This document shows positions 43,741 to 53,166 of a stretch of DNA of 53,721 nucleotides, piece by piece. The stretch covers positions 1 to 53,721 of the forward strand of contig JAUCGF010000105.1 of the NCBI GenBank assembly GCA_030378005.1, written 5' to 3'. The notes beneath the pieces were generated by a model. That model was not told the origin of the DNA and did no database searches. It saw only the letters and a program-made list of their open reading frames with translations. Each line of letters begins with the position of its first letter. The first letter of the stretch is position 1. A program made the position numbers and the translations under genes. The stretch comes from Desulfococcaceae bacterium HSG9. Its GTDB lineage: Bacteria > Desulfobacterota > Desulfobacteria > Desulfobacterales > JAUCGF01.

Positions 43741-44439
43741 TTAGTGATTCGCCATAAATTCCTTATAAACCCGATAATGCTCCGTTTGTTCGTAAGCAAT
43801 TCTTTGCAGCGGCACATGGTCAAAACTATAAATCACAGCATCCGGACAGGCTAAAAGAATCGGCGAATGTGTGGCGATAATAAATTGAGCGTGGCCGGCC
43901 TGAGCCATTTTCTGCAAAAAATCAAGCAATTCCAATTGGCTTCGCGGTGAAAGCGCTGTTTCCGGTTCATCCATCAGATAAAGCCCTTTGATTTGGTAGC
44001 GGTGTTTGAAAAAGCTCAACAATGACTGGCCATGAGATTGGGTTAGAAGAGATTTACCGCCAAAATAGTTGAATATACCCGGATCCGCAGTTGCCCATTC
44101 ATCCAAATGACAGGCAAACACACGAGACAGTTCAGAATCAAAATATGATCCGCTCACTCTTCCATTCGTCCAACTCACATCAATGAATTTGTATAATAAT
44201 TCTTCAAAAGGATTGGAGTCAAAACGAACCTTGTCTTCATCTTTCCAGATATGGATACCACATTTTTTAGCTGTCGCACGCAACAGTGTGGATTTGCCTG
44301 CACCATTTTCACCGACCCAAAAAGTCAGTGAAGAATCCAACGTAATGCTTTCAGTGCGTTGCAAAACAGGCAGGTTAAAGGGATAATGATCGCCATCCGG
44401 GTATTTTTGTGGGAATAAAGTAATTTTTTTTAAATACAT
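43741..44439 (-). CDS. Small AAA-family ATPase (ABC-like)
   Basis: A 232-residue soluble ATPase. Walker A is VGENGAGKSTLLRATA, the signature/Walker B region is LYLMDEPETALSPRSQLELL, and the switch His lies in FIIATHSPILLA. This is the layout of stand-alone predicted ATP-binding proteins (AAA_21/AAA_23 type) seen in both housekeeping and defence settings. No nuclease partner is present, so a defence role is not supported. It lies directly upstream of the TerB-DnaJ gene on the same strand. The substrate is unknown. Confidence 0.8.
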   Translation of the reverse strand: MYLKKITLFPQKYPDGDHYPFNLPVLQRTESITLDSSLTFWVGENGAGKSTLLRATAKKCGIHIWKDEDKVRFDSNPFEELLYKFIDVSWTNGRVSGSYFDSELSRVFACHLDEWATADPGIFNYFGGKSLLTQSHGQSLLSFFKHRYQIKGLYLMDEPETALSPRSQLELLDFLQKMAQAGHAQFIIATHSPILLACPDAVIYSFDHVPLQRIAYEQTEHYRVYKEFMANH

Positions 44440-44491
44440 TGCTTTATTTCGATGACGTTATGTCATCCATAATTCTAAGTGAAAATGAAAA

Positions 44492-45487
44492 TCATATCGT
44501 TCCCATGAGAACACCGGAATCATTCGGTCCTTGATAAGGAAAACGTTCAATCTGTTTAACCCCGGCTTCTTGCAGCATATCAGTAAACTGTTTTTCGGAA
44601 TAAGCTTGGCCATCCTCCGTGCCTAACAGCATATTTAAAGAAAACAGGGCCGGAAACAGCGGGCCGTCCATTGTGCTGTTCAAAATAAAATCATGAATCA
44701 AAATCACACCGCCAGGTTCTAACGCGGCAACGGTTTTGTCAATAATATTACGACAGTTTTGCGGCCCTTCACCATGCAAAATATGGGATAACCAAACTAC
44801 GTCATATCTCCCCTGGATATTATCTTTCAAAAAATCACCATCCTGAAAGGACACCCTTGACGACATATCAAATTGCTTGATTATTTTCTCGGCAAATGGG
44901 CGGGTAGTCGGCCGGTCGAATACACAAGCCTTCAATTCGGGATTATTTTTACAAAAATGAATGGCATAAGTGCCCGGGCCGCCGCCAAGATCCAACAGTC
45001 GCTTTTTACCTGTAAGTTTAAGTTGAGCTGTCAGTTTAGGTGCGTTGCCCATGGCAGTGTTAAACATTCCCATAAGAAAGCTTTCACGTTGATCATCATC
45101 TGCGGTTCCGGCGGAATCACGCACCTGTTGCCCGGTCAGCACGGCCTGATCCAATTGATGCCATGATTTCACAAGGTGATAATGGTGGGAAATCATATAG
45201 CCCAAATAGCCGGGCGCATTTTTACACAACAAAGCGGTGCTGGCATCAGTATTACGATAGCGCTCGTTTTCTTTTTCCAAAAGCCGCATGGCAACCAAGG
45301 CATTCAAAAGCATCGTCTGGCTTCTTACATCAGCTTTTAACCGATTTGCGATTTCGGATGCGTCAAGGCTTTCATCACCGATAACAGTAAACAGATCAAG
45401 GCGAACAGCCGCATGAAGCGTGGCTATTTCCCAGAATCCGCCCGACAGTCCCAATAATTTTCCTGCATTCCATTTTTTTGACGACAT
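44492..45487 (-). CDS. SAM-dependent O-methyltransferase
   Basis: A 331-residue protein of the two-domain O-methyltransferase class (acetylserotonin/hydroxyneurosporene type). The N-terminal dimerisation/winged-helix part includes FWEIATLHAAVRLDLFTVIG. The catalytic domain carries RLLDLGGGPGTYAIHFCKNN (SAM site), VSFQDGDFL, DVVWLSHILHGEG and LEPGGVILIHDFIL. AAAGGAGG precedes the ATG. It methylates a hydroxyl or similar group on a small molecule; the acceptor is unknown and no biosynthetic cluster surrounds it. Confidence 0.85.
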   Translation of the reverse strand: MSSKKWNAGKLLGLSGGFWEIATLHAAVRLDLFTVIGDESLDASEIANRLKADVRSQTMLLNALVAMRLLEKENERYRNTDASTALLCKNAPGYLGYMISHHYHLVKSWHQLDQAVLTGQQVRDSAGTADDDQRESFLMGMFNTAMGNAPKLTAQLKLTGKKRLLDLGGGPGTYAIHFCKNNPELKACVFDRPTTRPFAEKIIKQFDMSSRVSFQDGDFLKDNIQGRYDVVWLSHILHGEGPQNCRNIIDKTVAALEPGGVILIHDFILNSTMDGPLFPALFSLNMLLGTEDGQAYSEKQFTDMLQEAGVKQIERFPYQGPNDSGVLMGTI

Positions 45488-45786
45488 TACAAACCTCCTT
45501 TAAAGTTTAAGAGTGAAAATCAAAAATTTATAATCTTACATGTTAAATATTGATTAATCAACTTTTCTTTCACCTGATTGCTATCTGATGACAACGCAAA
45601 GTGGCAGATTTCGTTAATGGAAACAGCCTTTGCCCACCGATTTTCAGTAAAGTGTTAGGGAAAGCCGACAGAGACAGATACTATCTAAATTATAAGACAC
45701 ATTCAAAGCTTGACAATATCGTCTGATATTGGCATTGTGGAAAGTCAGTTTAATTATATAATGAATAACCTTGTTGGAGGTGAAAC

Positions 45787-47466
45787 ATGTTTGACAAAGA
45801 CAAATTGGAAGAGATTAAAAAAGGACGCGAACAGTGGGAAAAAGGCCCTCTTGACAAAGTGCTGGGCCGCTTTGGCGAGCGTAAAGATGTTTTTACAAGC
45901 ATATCGGGAACCCCGATTGAACGTCTTTACACGCCGGATGACACCGCAGCTATCAATTACGACAGCGATCTCGGCTACCCCGGCGAATATCCCTACACGC
46001 GCGGCGTGCAACCCACCATGTACCGGGGCCGCTACTGGACTATGCGCCAATACGCCGGTTTCGGAAGCGCTCAGGAAACCAATGCCCGTTACCGTTATCT
46101 GCTGGATAAAGGCACCACCGGCCTGAGCGTCGCATTTCATCTGCCCACTCAAGCCGGGTACGACAGCGATCACCCCCTTTCCATGGGCGAAGTAGGCAAA
46201 GTGGGTGTGGCTATCGACTCCATTGAAGATATGCGCCAACTTTTTGACCAAATTCCGTTGGATAAAGTGACCACGTCAATGACTATCAATGCGCCGGCAC
46301 CGGTCTTGCTGGCCATGTATCTCGCGTTAGCCGAAGAGCAGGGCGTTGCCTGGGATAAAGTCGGCGGCACAGTTCAAAATGATGTTTTAAAAGAGATTAT
46401 CTGCCGCGGCCAATATATCTATCCCCCCAAACCGACCATGCGATTGACCGTGGACTTGATTGAATTTTGCCAGAAACACGTTCCTCGCTGGAATACCATC
46501 AGTATCAGCGGCTACCATATCCGCGAATCCGGTTCCACCGCCGCTCAGGAGATGGCATTCACCATTGCGGACGGTATCGCATACACCCAAGCCTGCGTGG
46601 AAAGAGGCATGGATGTGGATAAATTTGCCGGCCGTTTGAGTTTCTTTTTCAATGCTTTTACCAATGTGATCGAAGAGGTCGCCAAATTCAGAGCCGGACG
46701 ACGCTACTGGGCCAAAGTGATGAAAGAACGTTTCAGCGCCAAAAATCCGCGATCCATGATGCTGCGCTACCATGTCCAGACCGGCGGGGTCACTCTCACC
46801 GCCCAACAACCGCTGAATAATATTGTGCGAGTGGCTTTGCAAACGTATGCGGCCGCTTTGGGCGGATGCCAATCCCTGCATACCAACTCTTATGATGAAG
46901 CTTTATGTCTGCCGACTCAGGAAGCGGTGACTGTAGCACTTCGCACCCAGCAGGTTGTGGCCGAAGAGAGCGGTGCCACTGACACAATCGATCCTCTGGC
47001 CGGGTCATACTATGTGGAAGCCCTGACAGACAAGATCGAAGCGGAAATCGATGAATATATCCAAAAGATCGATGCCATTGGCGGAACATTGTCCGCCATC
47101 GAAGAGGGCTATATTCAAAAGGAGATTCAAAACAGCGCCTACCGTTTCCAAAAAGAGATCGAATCCGAAGAACGCGTGTATGTAGGCATTAACAAATATA
47201 AAATGGAAGAGGAGCCGCCTAAAAATCTCTTAAAGATTGATATGACGCTCGGCGAAAAAGAAGCCGCCAAACTGGCCAAGCTTCGCCAGGAACGCGATAA
47301 CGACGCCTGGCAAAAGGCGTTGGATAATCTGCGCAAAGTTTCAAAATCGGATGAAAACGTGATGCCGGCCGTTGTTGAAGCGGTCAAAGCCAAAGCCACT
47401 GTGGGCGAAATTTGTGATGTTTGGCGCGATGTTTACGGTGAATATCGTCCCAAGGAATTCATTTAA
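45787..47466 (+). CDS. mcmA1: Methylmalonyl-CoA mutase, catalytic (large) subunit
   Basis: A 559-residue TIM-barrel subunit of the two-subunit type. Residues linked to substrate choice match true methylmalonyl-CoA mutase: Tyr89 in RQYAGF, Ala116 in LSVAF and Arg207 in KEIICRG. Isobutyryl-CoA mutase has Phe and Gln at the first and third, and 2-hydroxyisobutyryl-CoA mutase has Ile and Asp at the first two. The catalytic His sits in ISGYH. It converts (R)-methylmalonyl-CoA to succinyl-CoA with adenosylcobalamin. GGAGG precedes the ATG and the B12 subunit gene follows after 18 bases. No epimerase or chaperone GTPase is in the window. Confidence 0.9.
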   Translation: MFDKDKLEEIKKGREQWEKGPLDKVLGRFGERKDVFTSISGTPIERLYTPDDTAAINYDSDLGYPGEYPYTRGVQPTMYRGRYWTMRQYAGFGSAQETNARYRYLLDKGTTGLSVAFHLPTQAGYDSDHPLSMGEVGKVGVAIDSIEDMRQLFDQIPLDKVTTSMTINAPAPVLLAMYLALAEEQGVAWDKVGGTVQNDVLKEIICRGQYIYPPKPTMRLTVDLIEFCQKHVPRWNTISISGYHIRESGSTAAQEMAFTIADGIAYTQACVERGMDVDKFAGRLSFFFNAFTNVIEEVAKFRAGRRYWAKVMKERFSAKNPRSMMLRYHVQTGGVTLTAQQPLNNIVRVALQTYAAALGGCQSLHTNSYDEALCLPTQEAVTVALRTQQVVAEESGATDTIDPLAGSYYVEALTDKIEAEIDEYIQKIDAIGGTLSAIEEGYIQKEIQNSAYRFQKEIESEERVYVGINKYKMEEEPPKNLLKIDMTLGEKEAAKLAKLRQERDNDAWQKALDNLRKVSKSDENVMPAVVEAVKAKATVGEICDVWRDVYGEYRPKEFI

Positions 47467-47484
47467 TTAAGGGAGGTTACAGTA

Positions 47485-47883
47485 ATGACAAAGCCGAAAA
47501 TAAAAATGATAGTTGCCAAACCGGGGCTGGACGGACATGACCGCGGAGCCAAGCTGCTTTCGCGCATATTTGCCGAAGCCGGTATGGAAGTGGTTTACAC
47601 CGGATTAAGGCAAACACCGGATATGATCGTTGAAACCGCATTGCAAGAAGATGCCGATGTAGTGGGACTTAGCAGCCTTTCCGGTGTGCATAACTATTTC
47701 TTTCCACTGGTGGTTCAAAAACTGCGCGAAAATGAATTAGATGATGTCTTGGTTGTGGGTGGCGGCATTATTCCCGAAGAAGACATTCCCGGGCTAAAAG
47801 AGGCCGGTATCGGCGAAATATTCGGGCCGGGAACTGATACCGCAAGTATTGTCGAATATATTCAAGCCAACGCGCGTGATTAA
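47485..47883 (+). CDS. mcmA2: Methylmalonyl-CoA mutase, cobalamin-binding subunit
   Basis: A 132-residue B12-binding domain. The DxHxxG motif lies at 16-21 (GLDGHDRGAK), followed by VVGLSSLSGVHNYF and VVGGGIIPEEDIP, the base-off/His-on cobalamin fold. It pairs with the preceding catalytic subunit, as in many archaea and delta-proteobacteria. GGGAGG lies upstream. Confidence 0.93.
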   Translation: MTKPKIKMIVAKPGLDGHDRGAKLLSRIFAEAGMEVVYTGLRQTPDMIVETALQEDADVVGLSSLSGVHNYFFPLVVQKLRENELDDVLVVGGGIIPEEDIPGLKEAGIGEIFGPGTDTASIVEYIQANARD

Positions 47884-47923
47884 GAGCCTGACTGTCAATC
47901 TATCAGAATTTCCGAAATTATTC

Positions 47924-48021
47924 GACCTGTGTGCGGTTACGATCAGCGATAAAAAGTATAGCCCAGAGCGTTGCTCTGGGCTATATAGTAGGCTGCGCTT
48001 TCAGCACTAACCGCACAGGTC
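47924..48021. terminator. Nested hairpin between mcmA2 and livF
   Basis: The outer arms GACCTGTGTGCGGTTA and TAACCGCACAGGTC enclose a perfect 13-base stem, TATAGCCCAGAGC-GTT-GCTCTGGGCTATA (47957-47985). It fills the gap between convergent genes, so it can serve as a bidirectional terminator. Its nested form also resembles the other short palindromic elements here. Confidence 0.6.
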
Positions 48022-48025
48022 TAAA

Positions 48026-48748
48026 TTATTCACCAAGATAGGCTTTTTTAACCCGCTCATTTTCTAAAAGAGCGGAGGCTTTATCACTGATAACAATACG
48101 GCCGGTTTCCATAACAAACCCCAAGCTGGAAATGCTCAGAGCCATCTGGGCATTTTGCTCCACCAAAAAAATAGTCGTACCGCTTTTTTGATTGATCTCA
48201 ATAATGGTTTCAAATATTTTTTCCACCATTTTAGGAGCGAGTCCAAGGGATGGTTCATCTAATAACAGCAATTTCGGACGTGCCATCAACGCCCGGCCGA
48301 TAGCAAGCATTTGCTGCTCCCCTCCGCTCAAGGTGCCGCCTAACTGGCCGATTCGATCTTTGAGTACAGGGAACAGATTGAACACCCAGTCCATGTCATT
48401 TTGGATGCCTTCTTTATCTTTTCTCAAAAAAGCGCCCATTTCCAAATTTTCGAAAACAGACATTCGCGGGAATATCTGCCGTCCTTCGGGGCTTTGCGCG
48501 ATACCACGCGATGTGATCTGTTCGGGGCGTAATCCGTGAATGGGCTGACCGTCAAAAATAATTTCACCTTGTCGGGACGGTTCCACCCCGCAAATTGTCA
48601 TCAGCGTTGTGGACTTGCCCGCTCCGTTAGCGCCAATCAGGCAAACAATCGCTCCTTGGGGGGCGGATAAAGATATACCTTTCAACGCATGGATGTTGTC
48701 ATAAAAGGTGTGAACATCTTTCAACTGTAAAAGGGGTGGTTTATTCAT
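48026..48748 (-). CDS. livF: Branched-chain amino-acid ABC transporter ATPase LivF
   Basis: A 240-residue ATPase: LLQLKDVHTFYDNIHALKGI start, Walker A GANGAGKST, signature LSGGEQQMLAIGRALM and Walker B LLLLDEPSLGLAP. This is the LivF type (ends ALLENERVKKAYLGE). ATG 48748 overlaps the end of livM by eight bases and is preferred over the in-frame GTG at 48772. It powers import with LivG. Confidence 0.94.
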   Translation of the reverse strand: MNKPPLLQLKDVHTFYDNIHALKGISLSAPQGAIVCLIGANGAGKSTTLMTICGVEPSRQGEIIFDGQPIHGLRPEQITSRGIAQSPEGRQIFPRMSVFENLEMGAFLRKDKEGIQNDMDWVFNLFPVLKDRIGQLGGTLSGGEQQMLAIGRALMARPKLLLLDEPSLGLAPKMVEKIFETIIEINQKSGTTIFLVEQNAQMALSISSLGFVMETGRIVISDKASALLENERVKKAYLGE

Positions 48749-49958
48749 TTGCTTGAGTTTCAACAAGTTCACGTTTGAGCCGTTTGGCCGGAATCAAGCC
48801 TTCGGGTTTGAGTATCATCATTATCGTCATAATAGCGCCAAAAGCCAGCATACGGTAGCTTTCCAAGCCTCTGAAAATCTCAGGTGCCGCAATCAGCACA
48901 ATTCCGGCAACGACAATCCCCGGAATGCTGCCAACACCGCCCAAAACTACGATGCACAAAACAATGCACGATTCCATAAACAGAAAAAAGTTGGGATTGG
49001 TGTAACTGAGTTTAGCCGCAAAAAAAGCGCCGGCTACGGACGCAAACCCCGCACCTAACGCATACGCCAGCAATTTAATCCAGGTAGTGGGAACACCCGA
49101 CAGTTCCGCTGCGGTTTCATCTTCACGAATGGCCACCCAGGCCCGGCCGATACGCGAGTTATCTAATCGTCTGACACCAATAATGGTTAAAATGACAATA
49201 ACATAGATAAAATAGTAAAGGGACGGCAGTGACTTGATGTTATAAATCGCCCAATTCAGACCTCCTTCCTGAATGGTCGGATAATACAGCGCGGCACGCT
49301 GCATACCGAACAAACCGTTCGGGCCTGCTGTGAGTGAGTCCCAATTATTCAACACCAAACGAATAATTTCACCAAATCCAAGCGTAACAATGGCCAGGTA
49401 GTCGCCGCGCATTTTCAATGTCGGATAGCCGATAATACAGCCGCATGTCATCCCCAAAACCACACCAATAGGCAACGCCGCCCAAAAAGATAACCCTAAT
49501 TTCAGGTTAAGCAAAGAATATGTATAAGCGCCCACAGCGTAAAAAGCGATATATCCTAAATCAAGCAATCCGCAGAGACCCACGACAATGTTCAATCCCA
49601 AGCCGAGTGTGATATAAATCAAGCAAGTGATGGCCACATCAATCATGTAATTATCTGCAAAGACCGGGAACACTGCGGTTATCAGAATCAGCCCCCCCAA
49701 TGTATAGAGTTTGGGAATCAGTTCAATGCGTTCTCTGGCACGTTCTGTCCATGCCTTATACCCTGGCGCCCGTTGCGGACGTTTGCTGCGAACCAGTTTG
49801 ACGATCAGGTTTAAGACCAGAATGCCAATTAAAACGGCCAAGGTTTGCAAAACGCGGACAGCGTCAAAATCAGCGTTCTTAAAGCCGACCATGGGCGTAA
49901 TGATAATAGCAAGAAAGAAGCTGTAAATCACCAGTTTTTTGAGTTCCTGTCTTACCAT
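48741..49958 (-). CDS. livM: Branched-chain amino-acid ABC transporter permease LivM
   Basis: A 405-residue permease with an N-terminal extension of about 95 residues (including QRAPGYKAWTERARERIELI) like E. coli LivM. The core has LNIVVGLCGLLDLGYIAFYA, MRGDYLAIVTLGFGEIIRL and AGAFFAAKLSYTNPNFFLFM. It forms the membrane channel with LivH. Its start overlaps the livH stop (TAATG), so translation is coupled. Confidence 0.94.
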   Translation of the reverse strand: MVRQELKKLVIYSFFLAIIITPMVGFKNADFDAVRVLQTLAVLIGILVLNLIVKLVRSKRPQRAPGYKAWTERARERIELIPKLYTLGGLILITAVFPVFADNYMIDVAITCLIYITLGLGLNIVVGLCGLLDLGYIAFYAVGAYTYSLLNLKLGLSFWAALPIGVVLGMTCGCIIGYPTLKMRGDYLAIVTLGFGEIIRLVLNNWDSLTAGPNGLFGMQRAALYYPTIQEGGLNWAIYNIKSLPSLYYFIYVIVILTIIGVRRLDNSRIGRAWVAIREDETAAELSGVPTTWIKLLAYALGAGFASVAGAFFAAKLSYTNPNFFLFMESCIVLCIVVLGGVGSIPGIVVAGIVLIAAPEIFRGLESYRMLAFGAIMTIMMILKPEGLIPAKRLKRELVETQANE

Positions 49959-50878
49959 TACACACGCACCTCACTTTCACTCTCACCTAACAGGCCGCTA
50001 GGTTTAAGATACAACACCAAAATCAGCACCGTAAAAGTGGTAACATCTTTCCATGCGCTCGGCAAAAAAGCGGCCCAGAACACTTCGATACCGCCAATAA
50101 TCAAACCGCCTATCATGGCTCCGGGAATAGATCCGATACCTCCCAGTATAGCAGCCGCAAAGGCTTTGATCATAAAAATAAAGCCCATATCAAAACGCAC
50201 AGCGCCATAGTGTAAACCCACCATCACCCCAGCCGCCGCTCCCAACGCAGGGCCGATCATAAATGTGATTCGGATCGTCTGGTCAATGTCAATGCCCAAC
50301 ATCCGCGCCATTGTTCGGTTCTGAGCGGTGGCACGCATCGCCTTGCCCAAGCGGGTGCGATGAACAAATAGCTGAAGCGCAATCATCATTGCTACGGCGA
50401 GCAAAACAATAAATATCTGTCCGTTTGTGATAATCGCACCGCCAATATTGATTCCCTCAACGCCAAACACCGGTGGGTACGCCCGGTCGGAAACGCCCTG
50501 GCTTAACATCATTCCGTTTGATAGAAAAATTGACATCCCCAGCGCACTGAGCAGGGCGGCAAGGCGTGAAGAATCCCTGAGCGGTTTATACGCCACATGT
50601 TCTACGGCCACACCCAAAACAGCAACATAAGCCATGGCCAAACCGAATACGATAAACATTGAAATCACAAAATGGCTTTCCACAAAACCGAAACTTTGCA
50701 GACCGGTCAATACAATGACTCCAATAAAAGCGCCGGCGGTGAATAACTCTCCGTGTGCGAAATTAATCAGTTCAATGATGCCATAAACCATGGTGTAACC
50801 CAAGGCGATCAGGGCATAAATACTCCCTAAAAAGATGGCATTAACGATTTGCTGTAAAATAAAGGAAGATGTGTCCAT
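49958..50878 (-). CDS. livH: Branched-chain amino-acid ABC transporter permease LivH
   Basis: A 306-residue permease. It starts FILQQIVNAIFLGSIYALIA and has GYTMVYGIIELINFAHGELF, VAVLGVAVEHVAYKPLRDSS and GSIPGAMIGGLIIGGIEVFW, all typical of LivH. It is the second half of the channel. It lies 170 bases after the binding-protein gene, with a hairpin in the gap that may lower expression relative to the binding protein. Confidence 0.94.
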   Translation of the reverse strand: MDTSSFILQQIVNAIFLGSIYALIALGYTMVYGIIELINFAHGELFTAGAFIGVIVLTGLQSFGFVESHFVISMFIVFGLAMAYVAVLGVAVEHVAYKPLRDSSRLAALLSALGMSIFLSNGMMLSQGVSDRAYPPVFGVEGINIGGAIITNGQIFIVLLAVAMMIALQLFVHRTRLGKAMRATAQNRTMARMLGIDIDQTIRITFMIGPALGAAAGVMVGLHYGAVRFDMGFIFMIKAFAAAILGGIGSIPGAMIGGLIIGGIEVFWAAFLPSAWKDVTTFTVLILVLYLKPSGLLGESESEVRV

Positions 50879-50959
50879 TTTTTTATCTTCAGGTCTGTCA
50901 ATTGCTTCAACAGATTTGATAATCTAGCGTGTTAATAAATTCAGTCTTCGATCTTTCGT

Positions 50960-50989
50960 CTTGTTCCAACGCCAGAGCATTGGAACAAG
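50960..50989 (-). terminator. Hairpin between the liv binding protein and livH
   Basis: CTTGTTCCAA and TTGGAACAAG are perfect 10-base arms around CGCCAGAGCA. A second inverted pair, AACATTCAA/TTGAATGTT, lies at 51002-51040. Together they could attenuate transcription or stabilise the binding-protein message. Confidence 0.5.
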
Positions 50990-51048
50990 CATAAAAAATT
51001 CAACATTCAATATTCATCATTTTATTCGATGTTGAATGTTCAATGTTT

Positions 51049-52173
51049 TCAAAGGTCTTTACCTGTCAATGGATCCCAGTAAGGTACATACTTATTGTCT
51101 TTAACAATCCATACGATGTGAGCTAATTTGCGGTCACCTTTGTCGTCAAATTTAATCTCACCCGTGACTCCCTGCCAGGTATTTTCACGAAGCGCTTTTT
51201 GAAGAGCATCTCCTTCGGCGGTTCCGCCTTTTTTGACCGCTGCCAGCGCTATCATGCCGGCATCGTAAGCATAAAAAGCGTAAGAACCAATGCTGTCGGC
51301 TTTCCATTTCTTTTTATAGGTTTCTTCAAATGCTTTGCGTTCAGGTGTATCCGGCGCTTTGGCAAACGTCAGATAAACGCCTTCGGTGGCTTCGCCGCCA
51401 ACTTCCAGAAATTTAGGATGAAAGACCGCATCTTCGCTCATAAAAGCAGATTTCATGTCAAGTTTACGCACCTGCCGAATCATTTTAGAAGCTTCAGGCT
51501 GATAAACACTCATATAAACCACATCAGGATTGATCTTTTTTATTTTGGTCAAGACTGCGGTAAAATCACTATCTCCGGCCGTAATATGTTCATGTGCAGC
51601 GATTTTAACTATATTATTTTTTTCTGCGAACTTTTTAATATTTTCGGTTAATCCGGCTGTGTAAGTTTGTTTATCGTCAATCAGCGCAATGGTTTTGGCT
51701 TTTAATTTTTTCTCCAAAAATTCAATGGTTGACCAAGCCTGTACATCATCACGAGGTGGCATACGGAAAAAATATTTGTAGCCTTTAGCGGATAAGCGCT
51801 CATTCGTGGATGCCGGTGTGATTTGTACGATTTTGGCTTCCATTAACGGAATTTGAGCCGGTTCCGTAGCCGAAGAACAATAAGCACCGATAACAATCTT
51901 AACGCCGCTGTTGATCAGCTTATTGGCAGCCATGGTGGCCTTGCCGCCATCACAAGCCGAATCGCCCGGAATCACTTCCACTTTGTCGTACCCTTCAAGC
52001 TTGCCAAACACTTCCACAGCCGTAAGCACACCTTGCTTGATGTCCGTGCCATCCTGAGCATAAGGCCCGGTCAGGGGACTCAACGTTCCGATTTTCAGTG
52101 TCTTGGCCGCAACCAAACTGTTGACGCATAGCAACAACATCAAACACATAACAATAACTACAACTCTTTTCAT
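51049..52173 (-). CDS. livK: Branched-chain amino-acid-binding protein LivJ/K
   Basis: A 374-residue periplasmic binding protein. The signal peptide is MKRVVVIVMCLMLLLCVNSL with cleavage near VAA|K. It continues KIGTLSPLTGPYAQDG, GYKYFFRMPPRDDVQAWSTI and YAFYAYDAGMIALAAVKKGG, as in family-1 LIV-binding proteins. I use ATG 52173 rather than the open upstream Met because AAGGAGGT lies five bases before it. It delivers leucine, isoleucine or valine (or a related amino acid) to LivHM. Confidence 0.92.
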   Translation of the reverse strand: MKRVVVIVMCLMLLLCVNSLVAAKTLKIGTLSPLTGPYAQDGTDIKQGVLTAVEVFGKLEGYDKVEVIPGDSACDGGKATMAANKLINSGVKIVIGAYCSSATEPAQIPLMEAKIVQITPASTNERLSAKGYKYFFRMPPRDDVQAWSTIEFLEKKLKAKTIALIDDKQTYTAGLTENIKKFAEKNNIVKIAAHEHITAGDSDFTAVLTKIKKINPDVVYMSVYQPEASKMIRQVRKLDMKSAFMSEDAVFHPKFLEVGGEATEGVYLTFAKAPDTPERKAFEETYKKKWKADSIGSYAFYAYDAGMIALAAVKKGGTAEGDALQKALRENTWQGVTGEIKFDDKGDRKLAHIVWIVKDNKYVPYWDPLTGKDL

Positions 52174-52243
52174 CACATACCTCCTTGTTAAATTATTAAA
52201 AGATATAAAGCATAAAAATTGTAACATCCCTCATTTATTTGTC

Positions 52244-52339
52244 GGTTTACACTTTGTCCCGTTAGGGACAGAATATCTATAGTAAGCAAACATACTAAAT
52301 TGCCAAGTCCCGTAGGGACGAAATAGAAAAGTGTAAACC
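52244..52339. repeat. Inverted-repeat element upstream of the liv binding protein
   Basis: GGTTTACACTTT and AAAGTGTAAACC are perfect 12-base ends over 96 bp. Inside are GTCCCGTTAGGGAC and GTCCCGTAGGGACGAAA, small GC-rich palindromes. It separates livG from the binding-protein gene. Confidence 0.65.
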
Positions 52340-52392
52340 CTTTCAAAGTTGATTTGAAGGATACCAAAAATTGTGTAAACAATCGTGCGCCA

Positions 52393-53166
52393 TCATGCCG
52401 CCGATTTAGCCCCGGTTCCCAAATACGCCTCAATCACCTTGTCATTTTGTTGGATTTCCTGCGGTGTTCCCTGGGCAATTTTCTGGCCATAGTCAAGCAC
52501 AATGACAATTTCCGAAATGCCCATGACCAGACGCATATCATGTTCGACCAAAAAGACCGTCAGGCCGGTATCTCGCAATTTAATGATCAAATCCATTAAA
52601 TCAGCCGTTTCACTCGGATTCATTCCGGCCGCCGGCTCGTCTAAAAGAATAATTTGGGGCTGGGCGGCCAAAGCGCGTGCGATTTCCAGCCGTCGTTGTC
52701 CGCCGTAGGGCAGATTGGAAGCGTAATCATTGCGAAAATCAGCCAACCCCATAAAGTCAAGGATTTCCAGTGATTTCTTAGTGATGCTTCTTTCTTCTTT
52801 GACCTTGAACGGCGTTTTTAACAATGCCCGTATCGCACCGCTTTTGCTGCGGCAGTGCATCCCCACCAAAACATTTTCAAGAACCGTCATAGATTTGAAT
52901 AAACGAATATTTTGAAACGTGCGCGCAATCCCACGGGCGACAATTTTGCTGCTGCGTAAATTGTTCAGCTTTTTACCTTTAAAAGTTATCGCGCCGTTAC
53001 TTGGAGGATAAACACCCGTAATCATATTGAATACGGTGGTTTTCCCGGCTCCGTTAGGCCCGATCAGGCTGAGGATTTTGTTTTCCGGCACTTCCAGATC
53101 AAGTTGATTGACCGCCAGCAAGCCGCCAAATTTTTTTGATACATTTTGTAAAACGAGTTGATTCAT
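52393..53166 (-). CDS. livG: Branched-chain amino-acid ABC transporter ATPase LivG
   Basis: A 257-residue ATPase: Walker A GPNGAGKTTVFNMITG, the LivG-specific GIARTFQNIRLFKSMTVLEN, signature LPYGGQRRLEIARALA and Walker B IILLDEPAAGMNP. First gene of the minus-strand order livG-livK-livH-livM-livF; the ATPase placed ahead of the binding protein, apart from livF, is a little unusual. The 283 bases upstream hold no gene. Confidence 0.93.
   Translation of the reverse strand: MNQLVLQNVSKKFGGLLAVNQLDLEVPENKILSLIGPNGAGKTTVFNMITGVYPPSNGAITFKGKKLNNLRSSKIVARGIARTFQNIRLFKSMTVLENVLVGMHCRSKSGAIRALLKTPFKVKEERSITKKSLEILDFMGLADFRNDYASNLPYGGQRRLEIARALAAQPQIILLDEPAAGMNPSETADLMDLIIKLRDTGLTVFLVEHDMRLVMGISEIVIVLDYGQKIAQGTPQEIQQNDKVIEAYLGTGAKSAA

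Noticed and set aside
43741..44439. Anti-phage defence module around the AAA ATPase
   Set aside because: No nuclease, toxin or other defence partner next to it; neighbours are a co-chaperone and a methyltransferase.
45488..45786. Cobalamin riboswitch upstream of the mutase
   Set aside because: No B12-box-like motif or conserved helices were recognisable; a covariance search would be needed to exclude it fully.
47940..48021. tRNA-like cloverleaf in the mcmA2-livF gap
   Set aside because: The strong stem is a single long hairpin with a 3-base loop; no T-arm or anticodon arm.
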